Shown in pieces: positions 59,838 to 64,000 of a stretch of DNA of 64,000 nt (the stretch's first letter is position 1; each line of letters begins with the position of its first letter). Both the position numbers and the translations under genes were made by a program. This DNA comes from Sphingomonas sp. S-NIH.Pt15_0812 (GTDB taxonomy: Bacteria; Pseudomonadota; Alphaproteobacteria; Sphingomonadales; Sphingomonadaceae). The DNA lies in the NCBI RefSeq assembly GCF_003951315.1, contig NZ_QLJH01000001.1:216495-280494 (forward strand), in the 5' to 3' direction. The notes under the pieces are model-generated. The model was not told the DNA's origin and made no database searches. It saw nothing but the letters and a program-made list of their open reading frames with translations.

Positions 59838-60005
59838 ATGAAGCGGGTGGCGGGACCGCCATGGCCGTTTGCCATTGTATCCACCGACGCCCAGTACGTC
59901 AGGTGGGGACCATGTGCGTCGGACCAGGGTCCGGGCAGGGACAGCCCCCTTGGATGAAGAATAGCCTCAGGGATATAAGAGGCTCGCACCGGGCAGTACC
60001 CGCCG
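59838..60005 (-). ncRNA. ssrS: 6S RNA (SsrS) candidate
   Basis: The 198-bp gap between zapA and the 5-formyl-THF cyclo-ligase gene is the standard ssrS site. On the minus strand a sigma-70 promoter (60012-60040) fires into it, and the predicted RNA has long self-complementary ends: GCGGGT near the 5' end pairs with ACCCGC near the 3' end, with further helices (GGACCCTGGTCC, and TGGC-x-AACGGCCATGG). 6S RNA binds the housekeeping RNA polymerase in stationary phase. The exact 3' end is uncertain. The call rests on context, promoter and folding, not an alignment. Confidence 0.72.
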
Positions 60006-60011
60006 CCCATC

Positions 60012-60040
60012 TATCTAGGCGCTCGGGGGCGATTGCTCAA
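60012..60040 (-). promoter_or_regulatory. Sigma-70 promoter of the 6S RNA candidate
   Basis: On the minus strand, TTGAGC and TAGATA are exactly 17 bp apart. The -10 overlaps the zapA stop codon. A start near 60005 would begin the RNA with GGGCGGCGGG. Confidence 0.72.
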
Positions 60041-60320
60041 GGGCATCCGCCAGCGCTTCCAGCCGATCCGCGATCCGCAGCAGCGCCGGTTCGCTGACCG
60101 CCGAGCCCGGCGGCGGCCGACTCTCCGATTCGTCGAGCGCATCGGCGAGCATCAGCGCGACATAGAGCATCGCGCGTTCCGGCTGGCCGTTGGCGGCGCG
60201 GTCGGCGGCGGGCCAGCGTTCGGCGACCATCCGGCCGAGCGACTGGAGCCGTGCCTCCTCGCCATCGCGGCAGGCGACGGGGAAGGGGCGGCCGCCGATA
60301 TTGAGCGTGACGGTCGCCAT
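60015..60320 (-). CDS. zapA: Cell division protein ZapA
   Basis: 101 aa. [20 protein letters not shown] then [13 protein letters not shown] is the ZapA head, and the C-terminal helix ([17 protein letters not shown]) forms the coiled coil. It bundles FtsZ filaments at the division site. Its start overlaps the stop of the upstream coiled-coil gene by one base. Confidence 0.92.
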   Translation of the reverse strand: MATVTLNIGGRPFPVACRDGEEARLQSLGRMVAERWPAADRAANGQPERAMLYVALMLADALDESESRPPPGSAVSEPALLRIADRLEALADALEQSPPSA

Positions 60321-60547
60321 CAGCGGCGGCCCTGCGCGGGCGCGGTGGCGGGGGTGCGCGCGATGACCTCGTCGAGCGCCGATACCGCCTCGGCCATCCG
60401 GGCCTTCAGGGCGGCGTGGCGCTTGGCAAGGGCTTCGCTGTCGGCGGCGCGCACCGCGACGGCACGCTCGATCCGGGCGATCGCGCCTTCGATCCGGTCG
60501 GCGGCGGAGGTGTCGCTGGGGTGTTCGGTGGCGGGCAGATCATCCAT
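60320..60547 (-). CDS. Small coiled-coil protein upstream of zapA
   Basis: 75 aa. After a short polar start ([20 protein letters not shown]) it is one helix with heptads ([20 protein letters not shown] ... [18 protein letters not shown]). Size and pairing with zapA recall DUF4164-type proteins or a ZapB-like partner. A role in FtsZ-ring function is an inference from position. Confidence 0.78.
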   Translation of the reverse strand: MDDLPATEHPSDTSAADRIEGAIARIERAVAVRAADSEALAKRHAALKARMAEAVSALDEVIARTPATAPAQGRR

Positions 60548-60700
60548 TCGGCCGGAGTAGGGATGCAGTGGAGACGCGGCAAGGGCCGCGAACCGTTGTT
60601 GCGATGGTTGACAGGCAGGGCCGACGATCCGAAAGGCGCGGACGTTCGGCCCCTCCGCGACTTCGCCGTCGCTGGGCCACTATCCGAAGGAGCAGGCGCG

Positions 60701-61711
60701 ATGACGGTGAAGGTAGCGATCAACGGGTTCGGGCGTATCGGTCGCCTGGTCGCCCGCGCGATTCTGGAGCGCGGCGACGGCCAGCTCGAACTGGTGGCGA
60801 TCAACGACCTGGCCGATGCCAAGTCCAACGCATGGCTGTTCAGCCGCGACAGCGTCCATGGCCGCTATCCCGGCGAAGTGTCGGCCGAGGGCAACGACAT
60901 CGTCATCGACGGCAAGCGCATCCGCGTCACCGCCGAGCGCGATCCCGCCAATCTGCCGCACCAGGAACTGGGCGTCGAACTGGTGCTGGAGTGCACCGGC
61001 TTCTTCACCGACCGCGCCTCGTGCCAGAAGCATATCGATGCGGGCGCGAAGAAGGTGCTGATCTCGGCCCCCGGCAAGAATGTCGACCTGACCGTCGTGT
61101 TCGGCGTCAACCACGACCAGCTCGGCGCGGACCACACCATCGTGTCCAATGCCAGCTGCACCACCAACTGCCTGGCGCCGGTCGCCAAGGTGCTGAACGA
61201 CGCGATCGGCATCGAGCGCGGCCTGATGACCACGGTCCACGCCTATACCAACGACCAGAAGATCCTCGACCAGATCCATCCCGACCTGCGCCGCGCCCGT
61301 GCGGCCGCCATGTCGATGATCCCGACCACCACCGGCGCGGCGCGCGCGGTGGGCGAGGTGCTGCCGGAGCTGAAGGGCAAGCTGGACGGCTCGGCGATCC
61401 GCGTGCCGGTGCCGGACGTCAGCCTGGTCGACCTGACCTTCACCCCCAAGCGCGACACCACGCGCGACGAGGTGAACGCGATCCTGAAGGCGGCGTCGGA
61501 AAGCGGCCCGCTGAAGGGCGTGCTGGTCTATTCGGACGAGCCGCTGGTCTCGATCGACCTGATGCACTCGCCCCAGTCCTCGACCGTCGACAGCCTGGAG
61601 ACGGCGGTGATCGACGGCAAGCTGGTCCGCGTCGTGTCGTGGTACGACAATGAATGGGGCTTCTCCAACCGCATGGTCGACACCGCGACCGCGATGGCGC
61701 GGTTCCTCTGA
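60701..61711 (+). CDS. gap: Glyceraldehyde-3-phosphate dehydrogenase, type I
   Basis: 336 aa. NAD-binding [20 protein letters not shown] with NDLAD after strand 2, active-site Cys153 in SNASCTTNC, general-base His in [10 protein letters not shown], and the phosphate site [25 protein letters not shown] is 8 nt before ATG 60701. It starts the gap-MOSC-pgk operon. The 153-bp region upstream has a good TTGACA at 60608 but no matching -10. Confidence 0.97.
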   Translation: MTVKVAINGFGRIGRLVARAILERGDGQLELVAINDLADAKSNAWLFSRDSVHGRYPGEVSAEGNDIVIDGKRIRVTAERDPANLPHQELGVELVLECTGFFTDRASCQKHIDAGAKKVLISAPGKNVDLTVVFGVNHDQLGADHTIVSNASCTTNCLAPVAKVLNDAIGIERGLMTTVHAYTNDQKILDQIHPDLRRARAAAMSMIPTTTGAARAVGEVLPELKGKLDGSAIRVPVPDVSLVDLTFTPKRDTTRDEVNAILKAASESGPLKGVLVYSDEPLVSIDLMHSPQSSTVDSLETAVIDGKLVRVVSWYDNEWGFSNRMVDTATAMARFL

Positions 61712-61746
61712 ACCGCGACCTGCCCGTCCACGCCGATGCGTCCGTC

Positions 61747-62235
61747 ATGCCCGTCACGGGGCTGACGGGCGTGCTGGCGGGTATCGCCCGCCATGCCCGC
61801 CCCAAGGGGCCGGTGGAGGTGATCGACGCGGTCGACATCTCTCTCGATGCCGGCCTCGCGGGCGATAGCCGTGGGCTGGTCAGGCCCGGCGGGCGCGGCC
61901 GGCGTCAGGTGACGGCGATGGCGCGGACGGGTTGGGACCAGGCGCTGGCCGAACTCGACCCGGCGCTGACCCATGACCTGCCCTGGCAGGAGCGGCGCGC
62001 CAACCTGCTGGTCGACGGCCTCGTCCTGCCCCAGGTGGCGGGCGCGCGGTTGCGGATCGGCGCGGCGGTGGTGCTGGAAATCACCATGGAATGCGAGCCC
62101 TGCCAGCGCATGGATGCGCTGCGGCCGGGATTGCGACGGGCCCTGACCCCGGACTGGCGTGGCGGCGTGTGCACGCGCGTGCTGGCGGGCGGGCGGATCG
62201 CCCTGGGCGACATCATCAGGATCGAGGAAGCATGA
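61747..62235 (+). CDS. MOSC-domain protein
   Basis: 162 aa. [40 protein letters not shown] and [20 protein letters not shown] (with the conserved Cys pair) and [20 protein letters not shown] are the MOSC blocks. MOSC domains carry sulfur or reduce N-hydroxylated compounds with a molybdenum cofactor. ATG 61747 starts 36 bp after gap; its stop overlaps the pgk ATG. It is an unusual passenger in a glycolytic operon. Confidence 0.87.
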   Translation: MPVTGLTGVLAGIARHARPKGPVEVIDAVDISLDAGLAGDSRGLVRPGGRGRRQVTAMARTGWDQALAELDPALTHDLPWQERRANLLVDGLVLPQVAGARLRIGAAVVLEITMECEPCQRMDALRPGLRRALTPDWRGGVCTRVLAGGRIALGDIIRIEEA

Positions 62236-63422
62236 CCAAGCCGTTCAAGACGCTCGACGATATGGGCGATATCCAGGGCAAGCGCGTGCTGGTGCGCGAG
62301 GATCTCAACGTGCCGATGGCGGACGGTCGGGTGACCGACGACACGCGGCTGCGCGCGACGCTGGCTACCGTTAGCGAACTGGCGGATCGCGGCGCGATCG
62401 TGTTGGTGCTGGCGCATTTCGGCCGCCCCAAGGGACAGCGTAATCCCGACATGTCGCTCGCGATGGTGACCAAGCCCTATGGCGAGGTGCTGGGCCGGCC
62501 CGTCCGCTTCGTCGATTGGGACGGCGCGGCCGAGGCGGTGGCGATGCTCCAGCCCGGCGATGTCGCGGTGCTGGAAAATACCCGCTTCTTCCCCGGCGAG
62601 GAGAAGAACGATCCCGCGCTGGTCGCCGAGATGGCGAAGCTGGGGGATCTTTACGTCAACGACGCCTTTTCCGCCGCGCACCGCGCCCATGCCTCGACCG
62701 AGGGGCTGGCGCATGTGCTGCCCGCCTTTGCCGGCCGGGCGATGGAGGCCGAGCTCGATGCGCTGGAAAAGGCGCTGGGCCATCCCACCCATCCTGTCGC
62801 GGCGGTGGTCGGCGGGGCCAAGGTGTCGAGCAAACTTGACGTGCTGCGCCATCTGGTCAGCCGGGTCGATCACCTGATCATCGGCGGCGGCATGGCCAAC
62901 ACCTTCCTGGCGGCGCGCGGCGTCGATGTCGGCAAGTCGCTGTGCGAGCATGACCTGACGGGCACCGCCGAATCGATCCTGGACGCGGCGGATGCGGCGA
63001 ACTGCACGGTCCACCTGCCCTATGACGTGGTGGTGGCGCGCGAGTTCAAGCCGAACCCGGCGACGCGCACGATCAACGTCCATGAGGTCGCGGCGGACGA
63101 GATGATCCTGGACGTCGGCCCCGCCGCCGTCGAGGCGCTGGGCGATGTGCTCAAGAACTGCCGGACCCTGGTGTGGAACGGACCGATGGGCGCGTTCGAG
63201 ACGCCGCCCTTCGACGTGGCGACGGTGTCGCTGGCGCGCACGGCGGCGGCGCTGACGCAGGACGGCTCGCTGGTCTCGGTGGCGGGCGGTGGCGACACGG
63301 TCGCCGCGCTCAACCAGGCGGGCGTGGCGGGGGCCTTCACCTTCGTCTCGACGGCCGGCGGCGCGTTCCTGGAATGGATGGAGGGCAAGGACCTGCCCGG
63401 CGTCGCGGCGCTGATGAAGTAA
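62232..63422 (+). CDS. pgk: Phosphoglycerate kinase
   Basis: 396 aa. [20 protein letters not shown] and [12 protein letters not shown] are the 3-PG-binding N-domain, [19 protein letters not shown] the hinge, and [14 protein letters not shown] with [16 protein letters not shown] the ATP site. ATG 62232 overlaps the MOSC stop (ATGA), so its translation is coupled to that gene. Confidence 0.97.
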   Translation: MTKPFKTLDDMGDIQGKRVLVREDLNVPMADGRVTDDTRLRATLATVSELADRGAIVLVLAHFGRPKGQRNPDMSLAMVTKPYGEVLGRPVRFVDWDGAAEAVAMLQPGDVAVLENTRFFPGEEKNDPALVAEMAKLGDLYVNDAFSAAHRAHASTEGLAHVLPAFAGRAMEAELDALEKALGHPTHPVAAVVGGAKVSSKLDVLRHLVSRVDHLIIGGGMANTFLAARGVDVGKSLCEHDLTGTAESILDAADAANCTVHLPYDVVVAREFKPNPATRTINVHEVAADEMILDVGPAAVEALGDVLKNCRTLVWNGPMGAFETPPFDVATVSLARTAAALTQDGSLVSVAGGGDTVAALNQAGVAGAFTFVSTAGGAFLEWMEGKDLPGVAALMK

Positions 63423-63429
63423 CGGCTCC

Positions 63430-63477
63430 TCCTCCCTGCACGGGGCGGCGGCGGCGCCACGCGCCGTGCAGGGAGGA
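63430..63477. other. Long perfect hairpin between pgk and the TlpA-like gene
   Basis: TCCTCCCTGCACGG and CCGTGCAGGGAGGA are 14-bp perfect arms with a 20-nt GC-rich loop, between two convergent genes. There is no T-run. It is not related in sequence to the 104-bp elements. Confidence 0.7.
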
Positions 63478-63488
63478 ACGATGCGCCC

Positions 63489-63983
63489 TCACTGCGCCTT
63501 GAGCAGCGGCATCAGTTCGCGGTTCAGATCGTCCAGGTCCATCGCGCCCGCCTTGGCGTAGCGGACGATCCCGGCGCGATCGATGATATAGTTGGTCGGC
63601 ACCGCCGGCATCTCGCCCGACAGGCCCTTCATCCGCTTGACCGAGGGGATGGCCATGGCGGCGAACAGCGTTTTCAGCCGGTAGACGGGCACCGACCCCT
63701 CGGTCGTGACCGCATAGGCGCGAAGCCCGTATTTCTGCGCCGAGCGGTAATAGGAATCGAGCAGGGGCAGTTCCTGCCGGCACGGCACGCACCAGGTCGC
63801 CCAGAAGTTGAGCAGCACCACTTGCCCCTTGAGATCGGCAAGCCGCACCGTGCTGCCGTCGACCAGCGTCAATTCCGCATCCGGCGCCGGTTCGCCGACC
63901 TTGACCGTCCGGCTTCCCGCCCAAAGGGACGACGGCACCGCCAGCATCGTCATCGCCGCCGCTGCGGCCCACATCCTCTTCAT
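63489..63983 (-). CDS. TlpA/ResA-like periplasmic thioredoxin
   Basis: 164 aa. A signal peptide (AAAAAMTMLAVPSSLWAGS) precedes a thioredoxin fold with FWATWCVPCRQE, whose redox pair is Cys65/Cys68. GEPAPDAELTLVDGSTVRL is the usual TlpA lead-in, and the cis-Pro is in AVPTNYIID. It reduces periplasmic disulfides, often for cytochrome c assembly; the partner is unknown. ATG 63983 has AGGGGG 6 nt upstream; ATG 63998 is possible. Confidence 0.91.
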   Translation of the reverse strand: MKRMWAAAAAMTMLAVPSSLWAGSRTVKVGEPAPDAELTLVDGSTVRLADLKGQVVLLNFWATWCVPCRQELPLLDSYYRSAQKYGLRAYAVTTEGSVPVYRLKTLFAAMAIPSVKRMKGLSGEMPAVPTNYIIDRAGIVRYAKAGAMDLDDLNRELMPLLKAQ

Positions 63984-64000
63984 CCCCATCCCCCTCATGG

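Noticed and set aside
60608..60636. Perfect TTGACA upstream of gap as a promoter
   Set aside because: No acceptable -10 occurs 16-18 bp downstream (GAAAGG at 17 bp), so it was not listed as a promoter.

Overview
The window is about 64 kb of GC-rich, gene-dense chromosome. The coding content points to an alphaproteobacterium of the Sphingomonas group. Supporting signs are the alphaproteobacterial form of SspB, an ATP12-type F1 assembly chaperone, DUF4170 and DUF2842 proteins, a sigma-70 RpoD with a long acidic insertion, and zapA next to a 6S RNA candidate and 5-formyl-THF cyclo-ligase. It reads as core genome. I found no transposase, phage, CRISPR, plasmid or rRNA signal.

Layout. 1-7.4 kb: a drug/Na+-type ABC exporter pair (permease cut by the window edge), queG, a small envelope cluster (SMR pump, lipoprotein, EI24 protein), a PfkB sugar/adenosine kinase and an APC amino-acid permease. 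7.6-12.3 kb: the histidine operon hisB-(YciI)-hisH-hisA-hisF-hisE-HIT, interrupted by two tandem paralogous small proteins of unknown function. 12.3-17.9 kb: sspB, a GNAT enzyme, an overlapping crcB-rluA-gph-small membrane-ATP12 operon, and two secreted glycine-zipper proteins. 17.9-21.9 kb: a phage-shock (Psp) locus with divergent pspF, a near-consensus sigma-54 promoter, an unlisted 45-codon first gene, pspA-pspB-pspC and four further small membrane/coiled-coil proteins. 22-28.1 kb: superoxide dismutase, yciB-ftsY-mtaB, DUF924 and a chemoreceptor. 28.2-34.7 kb: ffh, rpsP, rimM, trmD and rplS, broken up by an amino-acid permease and an opposite-strand flavoprotein. 34.7-41.4 kb: DUF418, a family-25 glycosyltransferase, and yqeY-dnaG-rpoD. 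41.5-47.4 kb: carA-carB-greA-rhomboid. 47.5-51.3 kb: a YqjD/YqjE-like membrane-anchor cluster, then eno-ftsB. 51.3-58.7 kb: an alpha/beta hydrolase, two secreted peptidases, a few unknowns and an AI-2E exporter. 58.8-64 kb: two identical tRNA-Asp genes, DUF2842-fau-6S RNA-zapA, gap-MOSC-pgk and a TlpA-like thioredoxin.

The most unusual region is the Psp locus. PspB, the C-terminus of PspC and all four downstream small proteins share a related coiled-coil/acidic tail, so it looks like serial expansion of a membrane stress-sensing module under one sigma-54 switch. A second genome-scale signal is a family of palindromic intergenic elements: four copies of exactly 104 bp and one 90-bp variant. 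Four of the five lie between convergent genes.

Gene starts were chosen from Shine-Dalgarno spacing, overlap with the upstream gene and family N-termini. All functional calls are from reading the sequence; no database search was run.
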